A DNA stretch of 51,123 bases from Elusimicrobiota bacterium (lineage in GTDB: Bacteria; Elusimicrobiota; Elusimicrobia; Elusimicrobiales; UBA9959), in NCBI GenBank assembly GCA_016234365.1, contig JACRER010000058.1, positions 1-51,123 of the forward strand, given 5' to 3'. Below are positions 41,224 through 50,133 of the stretch, in pieces. The notes beneath the pieces were generated by a model. The model saw only the letters and a program-made list of their open reading frames with translations. It had not been told where the DNA came from and did not search any database. Numbering within the stretch: the stretch's first letter is position 1; each line of letters opens with the position of its first letter. The position numbers and the translations under genes are program-made.

Positions 41224-42449
41224 GACCCGCGCTCCACGCGCGGAATAAGCAGGATAACGAAAGACAGGGCCAGGATGGCCGCGGCGTTCACTCCGAGGCA
41301 GAACCCCACCGAAAATTTATCGGCCAGCAGGCCGTTGGTCATAAAGGCCAGCGGCATCACCGCGTAGGCCAGCGTGGTCAGCACCGAAAAGAACCGCCCC
41401 TTCATTTCGTCCGGGACCACGGACTGGAACAGCGTTATGGCCAGCGTATTGCCGCCGCCCAGCGCGGCGCCGCCGGCGAGCAGCAGCAGGCAGTCGGCGT
41501 ATTTGTTCCCGGAAAAATAGAGCCCGGCAAAACACCCGCCCATCACCAGCAGCGAAACGAAGAGCCAGCGGTAAATACCGCCTTTCAGTTCCCTGAAGCT
41601 CAGCATGAGCGCCAGCAGGGCGGAGCCCAGCGCGAAAAAGGTCTCGAAAACGGCCAGCCAGGTAACAGATTCCTTCAGCGAGAACTTCACTATCATAGGG
41701 ATGAGGATCAGGATGGGCGAGACGAAGAAGTTGAACGCCGCGAAGGTAAGGATAAGGTACAGCAGCGGCTTGTTGCCGAAGGTGTACGCCAGGCCTTCGC
41801 GGAACTCGGCCATAAAAGAACTGTCCGTCCGGGCCTCCGGGTCCAGGCGCGTGCGGATGCCCCGCACCGCCGCGAAAGAGGCGGCATAACCGCCCGCGTT
41901 GAACAGGAAGGCGCCGGCCACCCCGGCGGCGGCCATCAGCACGCTGCCCAGCGCCGAGCCCACCACGTTGGAGACCTGCAGCACGGACGCATCCACGGCC
42001 ACGGCCTGCGGCATCTTTTCCGGCGAGGTCAGCCTGGCGATGGACGCGGCTACGGCGGACTCGAACAGCGGCCCGAAGCCGGAAATAAGGAAGCAGACCG
42101 AGTAAAGCCAGTACAAGTTCAGCCGGCCGCTCCAGAGCAGGCCCGACAGCAGCAGCACCAGGCCGGCGCGCGCGGCGTCGGCCGCCAGCATAACGGAGCG
42201 CTTATTGGACCGGTCCGACAGCGTGCCCAGGAGCGGCCCGAAGATCACCACCGGCAGCACGTTCACCGCCATCACCAGACCGAGATGCAGCTTGGAAGCT
42301 TCGCCCGCCGACGACAGCACCCACCACGCTATAGCGATGGAGAAGAACTTGTCGCCCACGGCGGAAATGACGCGGCCCGCGAAGAGCCGCCGGAAATCCG
42401 GGAACAGCGCAAGCGGGTGGCCCTTGGCCGCCGTGATCAGCGCCTGCAT
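41220..42449 (-). CDS. MFS transporter
   Basis: A 409-residue protein with 12 hydrophobic segments. The loop 2-3 motif reads GPLLGTLSDRSNKRSVM, as in drug/lipid-type MFS exporters (MFS_3 or Bcr-like). The N-terminus is FRRLFAGRVISAVGDKFFSI. The substrate is unknown. Its start overlaps the end of the GT-C-like gene by 13 bases, so the two share a transcript; the 3' end overlaps the cyclase gene tail to tail. Confidence 0.9.
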   Translation of the reverse strand: MQALITAAKGHPLALFPDFRRLFAGRVISAVGDKFFSIAIAWWVLSSAGEASKLHLGLVMAVNVLPVVIFGPLLGTLSDRSNKRSVMLAADAARAGLVLLLSGLLWSGRLNLYWLYSVCFLISGFGPLFESAVAASIARLTSPEKMPQAVAVDASVLQVSNVVGSALGSVLMAAAGVAGAFLFNAGGYAASFAAVRGIRTRLDPEARTDSSFMAEFREGLAYTFGNKPLLYLILTFAAFNFFVSPILILIPMIVKFSLKESVTWLAVFETFFALGSALLALMLSFRELKGGIYRWLFVSLLVMGGCFAGLYFSGNKYADCLLLLAGGAALGGGNTLAITLFQSVVPDEMKGRFFSVLTTLAYAVMPLAFMTNGLLADKFSVGFCLGVNAAAILALSFVILLIPRVERGS

Positions 42450-44203
42450 TTCGCCCCCTTGGCGCCGCAGAGTTTTTCCAGCCCGGCCGCAAAATTAGCC
42501 ACGTCCGCCGCCGGGGAATTATCTATACCGGCGGGCACGGCGCGCAGGTAAAGCGCCGTTTCACGGCGGATCTCGGAAAGCGGGATGTCGCCGGACAGCA
42601 GCGGCGCCACGAGGTTAAGGGTATCCGCGGGGCGCAGCCAGCGGAACTCCCTGGCGGCCAGCCAGCCGGCGGGAACGGCTTTGCGGCGCACCACCGCGAC
42701 AATGGAATAATCCCAGTAGATCACCGCCCAGTCACGGCGCGGCAGGTAGAACAGGTATGCGGGCCGCCAGAAGATATCGTTCCGGCCGTCGGCCAGGCGC
42801 TGCCGCACGGGGACCTTGGGTTCGTCCAGCGTTATCAGCATCAGGTCGAAGCCGTATTTGTTTATCAGCCCGTCCCAATTCTTGGAACCGTTTCGCGCCT
42901 CCACCACTTCGCTTATCTTGTCGTGGAACAGGTAGCGGCCATCGATAAAAACTTTATAGTCCGGCCCCAGCTCCCAGCCCAGCCACCCGCCCCAGCCCCA
43001 GGGATTGTAGAGCCGCAGGCCCGCCAGTTCTTTTTTATTGGCCTTAAGGAAGGACGCCAGGCCGGGCGACCCCCACTTGAACAGCGCCGGTTTGCCCGTG
43101 TACTGGGTCCAGATAAAACCGGAGTAAAACCAGAAAGTAGCCGCCGCCCAGAGCGCCGCCGCGGCCAGCACCGCCGACCGGCGAAGTTTTGCCGCCGGCA
43201 ACTCTCCCCACGGCAGCGCCAGCGTGAACACCAGCCCCGTCATTATAAAGAACGGGATATGCCGCGCGTGGTTGGCGGACGCCCACCCGAAGAAAAGCAG
43301 CGCCGCGAAATGCGCATAGACCACGTGGCGGCGGCGCAGCAGGAACCAGGCGAAAGCCCCGAACACGCCGGCCAGCGCCAGCACATACGGCCACTGGTAG
43401 GCGTTGGTCAGGTCGAAAGTATTCCACTCCTGGATATACTCCTGCAGGGTCGCGATGTACTTCTGGTGGTTGGCGATCACGGAATACACCTTCCAGCCGT
43501 AGGGCGTGGCCAGGCTGGCGGCGAGGCCGCTGCAGAACAGTACGAACAAGCGCACGCTCTTTACCGGGTGAGCGAACGGCGCGCGGCCATAGATGAACGG
43601 CAGCTGTTCCTCGAAAAATTCCCCGGCCGAATACAGCCCTATCAGCGCGAGGCCGTAAAGGTAGCCGGCATGCAGGTTGGCCCAGAGCGCGAAGAAGAGG
43701 AAGACCGCCGCCGCCGGACGCCAGCCGCGCGGGACGTCCCCCGAGAGGCGCCGTTCCTCAAGCTGGTACAGCGTCACGGCGAAGAAGAGCAGCGTAAAAT
43801 TCTCCGGCCGCAGGTCGCTGTTGGTCACTATAGCCGCGGCAAAGAACGGCAGGGCCAGCGGGAGGGCGGCCGGGCTGGCGTAGAGCAGCGCGGTGCGCCG
43901 GAAGACCAGCAGCGTGGCGATAAGCAGCGCGGCCTTGAACAGGAGCAGCGCCCAGAAACCGCCGGCCTGGTGCAGCAGGTAGTAGGCCACCTGCGGCAGC
44001 CACTCGAAGTCTATCCATTCCGCGCCAGCCAGCGGCCACGACAAAAAATCCGTGGCCGGCGGGCGCAGGTGCGCCAGCGCGTAGCGGCCCGCGGACAGGT
44101 GCCAGAACACGTCGGGGTTGATGACCGGCAGGAAAAATACGGAAACGGAGAACGCGAAGGCGCCCCAGCCAAGGATATTCAGTACCCTGTCTTGTTCAAG
44201 CAT
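42437..44203 (-). CDS. Polytopic membrane protein, GT-C glycosyltransferase-like
   Basis: 588 residues from the ATG at 44203; a frame open to 44263 would collide with the divergent promoter. The first membrane helix is followed by NPDVFWHLSAGRYALAH and LSWPLAGAEWIDFEWLPQ, an acidic first loop of the kind found in GT-C enzymes. About ten helices follow, then a soluble C-terminal domain (about 420-588) with KVFIDGRYLFHDK and DVANFAAGLEKLC. The family is related to large unannotated proteins of Deltaproteobacteria and Planctomycetes that transfer sugars from lipid donors. Enzymatic function is not shown. Confidence 0.78.
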   Translation of the reverse strand: MLEQDRVLNILGWGAFAFSVSVFFLPVINPDVFWHLSAGRYALAHLRPPATDFLSWPLAGAEWIDFEWLPQVAYYLLHQAGGFWALLLFKAALLIATLLVFRRTALLYASPAALPLALPFFAAAIVTNSDLRPENFTLLFFAVTLYQLEERRLSGDVPRGWRPAAAVFLFFALWANLHAGYLYGLALIGLYSAGEFFEEQLPFIYGRAPFAHPVKSVRLFVLFCSGLAASLATPYGWKVYSVIANHQKYIATLQEYIQEWNTFDLTNAYQWPYVLALAGVFGAFAWFLLRRRHVVYAHFAALLFFGWASANHARHIPFFIMTGLVFTLALPWGELPAAKLRRSAVLAAAALWAAATFWFYSGFIWTQYTGKPALFKWGSPGLASFLKANKKELAGLRLYNPWGWGGWLGWELGPDYKVFIDGRYLFHDKISEVVEARNGSKNWDGLINKYGFDLMLITLDEPKVPVRQRLADGRNDIFWRPAYLFYLPRRDWAVIYWDYSIVAVVRRKAVPAGWLAAREFRWLRPADTLNLVAPLLSGDIPLSEIRRETALYLRAVPAGIDNSPAADVANFAAGLEKLCGAKGAKCRR

Positions 44204-44242
44204 GTCCGTTAATTCTATAAAATCGGCGTCGCGGTTTTTTAA

Positions 44243-44248
44243 TATAAT
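44243..44248 (+). promoter_or_regulatory. Consensus -10 box (TATAAT) upstream of DUF2157 gene
   Basis: TATAAT at 44243-44248 in the 64-base divergent gap, predicted start near 44255, leaving about 13 bases before the ATG at 44268. No good -35 box is visible. Confidence 0.4.
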
Positions 44249-44267
44249 TATCCGGGGTAACAAACGG

Positions 44268-45593
44268 ATGTCTTATTACAAAAAACTGAAGAAAGATCTG
44301 GACGCGGCCGCGGCGGCCGGCGTCATCTCCGCGGAGCAGGCCGGACGCGTCTGGGACCTTTCCCGCTCCTCCGGCACCTTCGCCAATTTCCGCGCCGCGC
44401 ACTGGATAGCCGCGGCGGCGGGGCTCTTCGTAGCGCTGGGCGTCATACTGGTAGTGGCCAGCAACTGGGACAAGATAGGCCCGATGGCCAAGATCGGCGC
44501 TTTCCTTATGCTGTTCTACGCGGCCGGCGACGCCACCCTCCGGCTGGAAGAAAAACCTTCCGCCGCCATCCCGCTCGAAACCCTCTGGTTCTTCATGCCG
44601 GTCATAGGCATAGGCCTTTACGCGCAGATCTTCCAGCTCAGCGGCGACCCGGTAAAGCCGTACCTGGCCTGGGCGGCGCTCTCGGCCCCGCTGGCAGTGT
44701 TCTCCAAACGCCCGCTGGCAGGCTACCTGTGCGCCATCCTGCTGACCATCGTGCTCTACACGGGCACCCTCAACTCCGGCAACATGCTTTCGCTCGTCTC
44801 CCTGTCCCGTTACGCCAAGGAAGGCCAGCCGCTCTGGCACTGGCCGCTGGCGCTGGGCGTGCTGGGCGGCGCGGCGGCGCTTTACCCCGGGCAGCGGCTG
44901 GGCATGCCGCTGGGCGCGGCCGTGGTCTGGCTGTTCTGCATGCTCCTTGGCTCCGCCGATATTGCGGTGGGGTCCACCGCGCTGCTGGTGCTGGCCGGCA
45001 TGTCGCTGGCCGTGCTCTGGCTCACCTACGGCCTCGCACCGGAAGACGACAAGGCGGGCCTGGCCCTCAAGGTCTGGCTGGCCGCCGTCTACGTAGCCAC
45101 TTTCTTCTGGCACTACAGGGCAGGCTCGCTGGATTCCGCGTGGAGGCATGACACCACTCCGGGCGCCGTAATCACCTGGCTGCTGTTCGCCGGCGCGTTC
45201 ATCTCCGTCCTGTTCCGGCCGCAGCGCCTGCTGTCCGGCGGCAAGGAAGAGGACTACACCGCAAAAGCGCTGCTGGCCGTTTCCCTGCTCTGCGCGTTCC
45301 TGCTCTTCGATACCACCGAGTCCTCCGCCAAACTGCTGGCGGTGATAGCCAACCTCATCCTGGCCGTCTTCGGCGTGGCCAATATCCTGGGCGGCGCCAG
45401 GAACTCCAGCGAAAAACAGATAAACCTGGGCGTGGCCGTTATCACGCTGACGGCCGTCACCCGCTTCGTGGACATCTTTGGCAGTATGCTCAAGAGCGGC
45501 GTAGCTTTCATCATAACCGGCCTCGCCTTCGGCGCGCTGGCCTGGGCCGTCAACAAGGGCCGCAAAGCCCTTATAGAGTCGGTGAAGAAATGA
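44268..45593 (+). CDS. DUF2157 polytopic membrane protein
   Basis: 441 residues from the ATG at 44268. The cytosolic N-terminal domain (MSYYKKLKKDLDAAAAAG, then ISAEQAGRVWDL) is the DUF2157 signature, followed by about 11-12 membrane helices. It overlaps the next gene, a GDYXXLXY protein, by 4 bases; the pairing is common in bacteria and suggests a complex. Function unknown, probably in the inner membrane. Confidence 0.87.
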   Translation: MSYYKKLKKDLDAAAAAGVISAEQAGRVWDLSRSSGTFANFRAAHWIAAAAGLFVALGVILVVASNWDKIGPMAKIGAFLMLFYAAGDATLRLEEKPSAAIPLETLWFFMPVIGIGLYAQIFQLSGDPVKPYLAWAALSAPLAVFSKRPLAGYLCAILLTIVLYTGTLNSGNMLSLVSLSRYAKEGQPLWHWPLALGVLGGAAALYPGQRLGMPLGAAVVWLFCMLLGSADIAVGSTALLVLAGMSLAVLWLTYGLAPEDDKAGLALKVWLAAVYVATFFWHYRAGSLDSAWRHDTTPGAVITWLLFAGAFISVLFRPQRLLSGGKEEDYTAKALLAVSLLCAFLLFDTTESSAKLLAVIANLILAVFGVANILGGARNSSEKQINLGVAVITLTAVTRFVDIFGSMLKSGVAFIITGLAFGALAWAVNKGRKALIESVKK

Positions 45594-46099
45594 ACAAACT
45601 CCGCATAGTCCTCATCCTCCAACTGGCCCTTTTCTTCGGGTGGGCCTCCTACCTGCTGGTTTCAAAGAATTCCGACTCGCCGGAATTCTGCCTGGAGACC
45701 GAACCGGTGGACCCGCGCGACCTGATCTCCGGAACCTACGTGGCGCTGAACTACCGCATTTCGTCCCCGCAGGCCCCCTCCTGCACGTACCTGACGGCCA
45801 ACGCGCTGTCCATGTACGTGCGCCTGCAGGACAGCGGCCGCACCGTTAATACCGTCAATGGCCCGGTGCCCGTCTACGACGCCGCCGAGTGTTCCGCCGA
45901 AGCGCGCGACGGCCTGGGCTGGGTGCGCGCCGCCATACAACCGTCTTCCGGGCGGGCCGCCGTAACCTACGGCATAGAAAGATTTTTCCTGAACGAGAAC
46001 GATCCGCGCAAGGACGCGCGCAGCGGCTCGGTGGTGGCCAGGGTCAAGATAGGCGCCAACCGCCAACTGGTCCTGCTGGACCTGGCAAACAAGATTTAG
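45590..46099 (+). CDS. GDYXXLXY-domain membrane protein
   Basis: A 169-residue protein with one N-terminal membrane helix (about 5-24) and a soluble domain. The signature appears as DLISGTYVALNYRIS (G-x-Y-x-x-L-x-Y) near residue 45, with Thr in place of the Asp of the family name. It overlaps the DUF2157 gene by 4 bases. The two proteins are presumed partners. Function unknown. Confidence 0.85.
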   Translation: MNKLRIVLILQLALFFGWASYLLVSKNSDSPEFCLETEPVDPRDLISGTYVALNYRISSPQAPSCTYLTANALSMYVRLQDSGRTVNTVNGPVPVYDAAECSAEARDGLGWVRAAIQPSSGRAAVTYGIERFFLNENDPRKDARSGSVVARVKIGANRQLVLLDLANKI

Positions 46100-46225
46100 C
46101 CCGCCAGCCGGCGCACCGCCGTACAGCCGCCCGCTGGCGCAGCCGCCTGAAGGGCATAGCCCTTGATGCGGCACGCGCATAGCGCAGACCGCCCGGGCGG
46201 TTTGCCCTCAGCACAAGGAGCCCAC
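46100..46225 (+). promoter_or_regulatory. pyrB leader with short palindromes
   Basis: The 126-base gap contains AAGGGC-ATA-GCCCTT (46150-46164) and a perfect 14-bp palindrome ACCGCCCGGGCGGT, which ends about 25 bases before the ATG. AAGGAG is the ribosome site. The hairpins could regulate pyrB, but no known pyrimidine leader was recognised. Confidence 0.35.
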
Positions 46226-47287
46226 ATGAAGAGAACGCAGGAAATGACCAGCGTGCAGCCGGATTGGGAGAATTTCCTCCCGCGCCCCATCTCGGACAAG
46301 ATCCCCTTCTTCTCACGCGACGGCCGCGTCTACGACTGCCTGTTCGCGCAGCAGTTCAGCCGCGACCTGCTGGCCCACCTTTTCAGGACCGCCGACGCCC
46401 TGCGCGAGGTCACGCAGAAAAAAGGCGGCGCGGACCACGTTTCCTCGCTGCTGTCGGACAAGCGCGCCATGCTTTACTTCGCGCAGCCTTCCACCCGCAC
46501 GTTCATGTCCTTCCTTAACGCTTGCCACATCCTGGGCATGAAGACCAGCGAGATCCGCGACACCAGCACCTCTTCCGAAGTGAAGGGCGAAACCCCCGAA
46601 GACACCGTGCGCACCTTTTCCAGCTACGTGGACATGATCATCATGCGTCACCCCACGCCCGGCTTCGTGGAAAAGACCGCCTGGCTCATGAACCGCACCG
46701 GCCGCCCCGTCCCCGTGGTCAACGGCGGCTCCGGCAAGGACCAGCATCCCACGCAGGCCCTGCTGGACACCTACACGCTCTACCGCAGCTTCAACGGCGA
46801 GCTGGACAACAAACACATCGTAATGGTGGGCGACCTGAAGCGCGGCCGCACGGTACGCTCGCTCTCTTACCTGATGAAGAACTACAAGAACATCTCGCTG
46901 TCTTTCGTCTCCCCGAAAGAGTTCCGCATGGAGGCCGACATCCTGGACTTCCTAAAGCGCCACGGCATCCCCTACCAGGAAACCGAGGACTTTGCGGGCG
47001 TGATGCGGACCGCCGACGCCATCTACATGACGCGCATTCAGGACGAGCACGACAAGGCCGGGGAATCCAAAGGCGTGGATTACTCCCCCTTCTACTTCAG
47101 ACAGGAACACCTGAAGCAGATAAAGAAGACCTGCGTGATCCTGCACCCGCTGCCGCGCCGCCACGAGATAGAGGTTTCCGTGGACGACGACCCGCGCGCG
47201 GTGTTCTGGCGCCAGGAGCGCAACGGCATGTGGGCGCGCGCGGCCCTGATGGCCCACATTTTTGGCGTGGATGAAAAGATAGCGTAA
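46226..47287 (+). CDS. pyrB: Aspartate carbamoyltransferase catalytic chain
   Basis: 353 residues from the ATG at 46226 (AAGGAG 5 bases upstream). Carbamoyl-phosphate site: QPSTRTFMSF; DQHPTQALLDTYTLY; aspartate side: HPLPRRHEIEVSVDDDPRAV. VVNGGSGKDQHPTQ fits aspartate rather than ornithine carbamoyltransferase. It is longer than E. coli PyrB (about 310 residues), owing to an N-terminal extension and an insert, as in the larger unregulated type. It makes carbamoyl aspartate in pyrimidine synthesis. No pyrI follows; a terminator does. Confidence 0.92.
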   Translation: MKRTQEMTSVQPDWENFLPRPISDKIPFFSRDGRVYDCLFAQQFSRDLLAHLFRTADALREVTQKKGGADHVSSLLSDKRAMLYFAQPSTRTFMSFLNACHILGMKTSEIRDTSTSSEVKGETPEDTVRTFSSYVDMIIMRHPTPGFVEKTAWLMNRTGRPVPVVNGGSGKDQHPTQALLDTYTLYRSFNGELDNKHIVMVGDLKRGRTVRSLSYLMKNYKNISLSFVSPKEFRMEADILDFLKRHGIPYQETEDFAGVMRTADAIYMTRIQDEHDKAGESKGVDYSPFYFRQEHLKQIKKTCVILHPLPRRHEIEVSVDDDPRAVFWRQERNGMWARAALMAHIFGVDEKIA

Positions 47288-47302
47288 GCCGCGCCGGCCA
47301 TA

Positions 47303-47334
47303 AAAAAACCCTCCGGGAGGCCGGAGGGTTTTTT
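47303..47334. terminator. Bidirectional intrinsic terminator
   Basis: A 14-bp stem AAAAAACCCTCCGG (47303-47316) and CCGGAGGGTTTTTT (47321-47334) with a GAGG loop sits between convergent pyrB and the large secreted protein gene. Confidence 0.92.
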
Positions 47335-47350
47335 ATTCTCAGGAACGCTC

Positions 47351-49660
47351 TTAGTCGCTCAGCACGGACGGGTCCGCAAAGCGGTCCCGCATGGCGTTGG
47401 CGGCGTTGAGCTGGTTGTTATAGCCGGCCTGCAGGTTGGTGTTGTAGACGTTATAGTTGCTGGCTATGTTCGCTTCGTCCTTGATGCGCTTATCGGTCTG
47501 GATGTTGAGGGAGGCGAAGATGTCCTTGGTGCTGACCAGCTGCACCATCACCTGCAGCATGTTCTCGTAGCCCACGCCGCTCTTGCCCTTGCCGCCCATG
47601 ATCGCGGCCAGCCGCTCGGAACGGGCCTTCTGGTCGGAGATGCGGCCAAGGCCGGAGATGTCGGAGATCACCTGGGACACGTTGCGGCAGAAGTTGTTGA
47701 CCGCGGTGAGGGGGTCGAACTTGTCGTCGCCGTTGTCGCGCTCATACTTGGCCAGCAGCTTGCGGGCGGCTTTCCAGTCGTAATCTATCTTGCCGGCCGC
47801 GTCTATTTTGAAGAGGTGCTGCACGGTGGCGACTATTTCTTTCTCGATGCCGTCCATCACGTTGAGCACGGCCTTCATGATGACGGCCGGAGGGGCCGCC
47901 ACGATGCTGCGCACGGCTTCCTGGGTGAACACCATCGTGAAGGACATGATGGCGGATTTGTAGCGGCGCGTATCGGGGATAGGATTGCCTTCCGAATCCT
48001 GGCCGGTGGGGTTGGCTTCTTCGCCCGCCAGGTGCGGGAACAGGGCGTTCTCATCTATCGTGAATTCGCTGTTGATGCCGTTGCCCTGAGTGCCGGCGTA
48101 CTTCAGGATCTCGTTCATCTCGCGGACCATGCCGCGGGCGTTGGTCTCGTCGTGCTTGATGTAGCCTTCGTAGCGCTGGTACACCATGGCCGCGTCGCCC
48201 ACCTTGCCGTCCCTGCCTTCGTAGTTGGCCACGTAGAAGTTCTGGTTGGTGTTGTGCTTGAAGACCTTGCCCACGAACGGGACGTTGATGTTGCTGACCG
48301 AAACGTTGCGCGACACGTTCTGCACGTGCAGCACCTGGTCGCTGCCGCTGGTCTGGTAGCGGTCGTAGCGCTGGCCGGAGCTGGACTCGCGGTCCATCAC
48401 CACGGGCAGCACCACATTCATGGCGTGCGAGGTACCGTTGAAGTGGTTGGCGCCGGCGAAGGTGGAGTTGAGGCCGAGGGCCTGCTGGGCCACTTCGTCC
48501 ACGCTCTGCATGGCCGCCTGGCCTTCGGCGTTGTCGGCGGCGCTGGAGAAGTCGTTAAAGCGCACGCCCATTTCTATGAGCTTCTTTATGATGCCCAGGT
48601 CGCCCTTCAGGAAGTCCACGAGCTTTTCAACCTGCTCGGGATTCGTGGGGTCTATGACGAACTCAAGAAGGATCTTCTTACCCTTGGCGCGGCTGGTGGA
48701 AAGGCCCATGCGCAGCGCTATGTATTTGTTGAATTCCTTGACCAGGGTGCGGTTGACCTGTTTGCCGAGCGCCGCCACGAAGTATTCTTCGGCTTCGGGC
48801 AGGCCTATCATACCGGCGTCGAAAGAGGTGCCCGCGGACACGCCCGCGCTCTGCACGGTGATGCGGTCCAGGCGGATGCGCATGCGCAGGTGCTTCTCGT
48901 CCATCCGGAAAAGCGTTACGGAGGGCTTCAGTTCCTTAGAGGTGCCCAGGGAGAAGCCAAGGTTGAGCCAGGGGGTCACGGGGTAGCCAAGGCCGCCGCT
49001 CACGCCCATGTAGATCCTGGCGGGGAACTTCCAGATCTCGTTGACCTTCATTTCGGAGATGCGCTTCTCGTTGACGGGGAGGATGGTCTTGACCTTGCGC
49101 AGGTCCAGGATGGTCAGCAGGTTCTTGCAGTACTTGGTCTCTTCGGTCTTGCGGATAACAACGGACTTGCCCTCGAGGCCGCCCGAGAAGCCGATGTTAA
49201 AGGTGTTGCCGTTAACGTTAAAGATGTCGGTAAAGGTATGGCCGGCCTTGAGCTTTACGCCCACTTCGTCTATCACGGCTATCTTGTTGTCGGGGTACTG
49301 CTTCATGTAGCGCTTAAAGTTGCCCTCTATCCCGCCAACCTGGGCAACGTCAAAGCCCTGGTCCAGCGGAAGTTCCACACCTTTGCAGATGTCGTCCAGG
49401 GTGTCGGCTTTGAGGTCTTCCCAGAAATGGAGGAGTTCGTTATTGCCGGTCTGGGGCTGTATGGGCTGGGCCTCGGGATTTTTCTCATCCACCTTGGCGC
49501 TTTCAGCGCGCATCCCTTTTACCATGTCGGCAAGGGAACCTCCGGCGTTTTCGAAGAAGGAGCTAAGGTCGTCGCCGGCGAAGGCCGGCGCCGAGGTGGC
49601 GCAGTTCAGCGAAAGGAGCAGGGCGGCTACTACGGTCGAGGTGGTTTTGTGGTAGTTCAT
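47351..49660 (-). CDS. Large secreted protein of unknown function
   Basis: A 769-residue protein with a signal peptide (about 1-28, ending APAFA). Residues about 30-75 are charged and probably disordered. A beta-rich middle region follows (VGVKLKAGHTFTDIFNVNGN, IGFSGGLEGKSVV, GVSGGLGYPVTPWLNLGFSL), possibly part of a barrel-like or lipid-binding fold. The C-terminal half is mainly helical, ending in Asn/Ala-rich coils. No known catalytic motif is seen. Single-gene unit with its own terminator; no Shine-Dalgarno sequence before the ATG. Probably lineage-specific; the envelope location is inferred only from the signal peptide. Confidence 0.8.
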   Translation of the reverse strand: MNYHKTTSTVVAALLLSLNCATSAPAFAGDDLSSFFENAGGSLADMVKGMRAESAKVDEKNPEAQPIQPQTGNNELLHFWEDLKADTLDDICKGVELPLDQGFDVAQVGGIEGNFKRYMKQYPDNKIAVIDEVGVKLKAGHTFTDIFNVNGNTFNIGFSGGLEGKSVVIRKTEETKYCKNLLTILDLRKVKTILPVNEKRISEMKVNEIWKFPARIYMGVSGGLGYPVTPWLNLGFSLGTSKELKPSVTLFRMDEKHLRMRIRLDRITVQSAGVSAGTSFDAGMIGLPEAEEYFVAALGKQVNRTLVKEFNKYIALRMGLSTSRAKGKKILLEFVIDPTNPEQVEKLVDFLKGDLGIIKKLIEMGVRFNDFSSAADNAEGQAAMQSVDEVAQQALGLNSTFAGANHFNGTSHAMNVVLPVVMDRESSSGQRYDRYQTSGSDQVLHVQNVSRNVSVSNINVPFVGKVFKHNTNQNFYVANYEGRDGKVGDAAMVYQRYEGYIKHDETNARGMVREMNEILKYAGTQGNGINSEFTIDENALFPHLAGEEANPTGQDSEGNPIPDTRRYKSAIMSFTMVFTQEAVRSIVAAPPAVIMKAVLNVMDGIEKEIVATVQHLFKIDAAGKIDYDWKAARKLLAKYERDNGDDKFDPLTAVNNFCRNVSQVISDISGLGRISDQKARSERLAAIMGGKGKSGVGYENMLQVMVQLVSTKDIFASLNIQTDKRIKDEANIASNYNVYNTNLQAGYNNQLNAANAMRDRFADPSVLSD

Positions 49661-49892
49661 TACCTATAGTTTAGCCCAAACGCGTCGTTTTCATAAGAGG
49701 CCATAGACCCAGAGGCTCCACGTTTTAATGCCCACCCGGGCCTAGGCCCGCCTCTAGGCCCTATCTGGGACCTTAGGCCCCACGCCCCCCTATATATAAG
49801 GAAAGAGAAAGGCAGTCCTTGTGGACAGCCTAATTCATTAAATCTGGAGTTGGCGACACGCGAGCGGTAGCGAGCTTCCCTTAATAAGGAAA
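49661..49892. other. Non-coding gap with short direct repeats
   Basis: No credible gene is present; the small open frames here translate tRNA-flank sequence. TAGGCCC occurs three times (49743, 49755, 49774). A GCGAGCGGTAGCGAGC palindromic motif lies near 49859. The promoter for the minus-strand secreted protein should be in this gap, but no clear boxes were found. Confidence 0.5.
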
Positions 49893-49966
49893 TTCCCATT
49901 GCCCGCTCCAAATTTAAAAACCGGCCCAAATAAGCCGGTTTTTAAATTTGGAGCGGGCGATGGGAA
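49893..49966. repeat. 33-bp inverted repeat duplicating the tRNA-Gly 3' end and its terminator
   Basis: Left arm 49893-49925 and right arm 49934-49966 are reverse complements with one mismatch (49900 against 49959) and an 8-base loop. The inner part (AAAAACCGGC / GCCGGTTTTT) is a typical intrinsic terminator. The outer part copies the acceptor and half the T-arm of the tRNA-Gly fragment in inverted orientation. Confidence 0.85.
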
Positions 49967-49994
49967 TCGAACCCACGTCTCAACCTTGGCAAGG
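49949..49994 (-). pseudogene. 3' fragment of tRNA-Gly(GCC), probable attachment site
   Basis: On the minus strand: anticodon loop TTGCCAA (49992-49986, anticodon GCC), 3' anticodon stem GGTTG, T-arm GTGGG-TTCGAAT-CCCAT (49976-49960), acceptor 3' strand CGCCCGC, discriminator U and encoded CCA (49951-49949). The 5' half is missing: no D-arm and no GCGGGCG acceptor strand lie upstream, and pairing fails from about 49995. This is the usual remnant at one end of an element integrated into the 3' half of a tRNA gene. Confidence 0.75.
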
Positions 49995-50068
49995 CTCCTG
50001 GACCAGTTTGACGGTTTTTGTCACTTTATGTTCTTCATTGGGGAAATCCCCAAAACCGCCTAAAACTC

Positions 50069-50120
50069 TTTGTCCAAGTTTGTCCATTTTGGACACCCGA
50101 TGGACACCTATATGGACACC
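50069..50120. repeat. Short spaced repeats resembling integrase arm sites
   Basis: TTTGTCCA occurs at 50069 and 50079. TGGACACC, largely its reverse complement, occurs at 50090, 50101 and 50113. The 10-12 base spacing is one helical turn. The array lies about 75 bases inside the tRNA fragment on the AT-rich side. Confidence 0.6.
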
Positions 50121-50133
50121 AAAGAAGAATGAC

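Noticed and set aside
49893-49966. A second complete tRNA on the plus strand
   Set aside because: Only the acceptor 3' strand and half a T-arm are present; no anticodon arm or T-loop consensus lies upstream.
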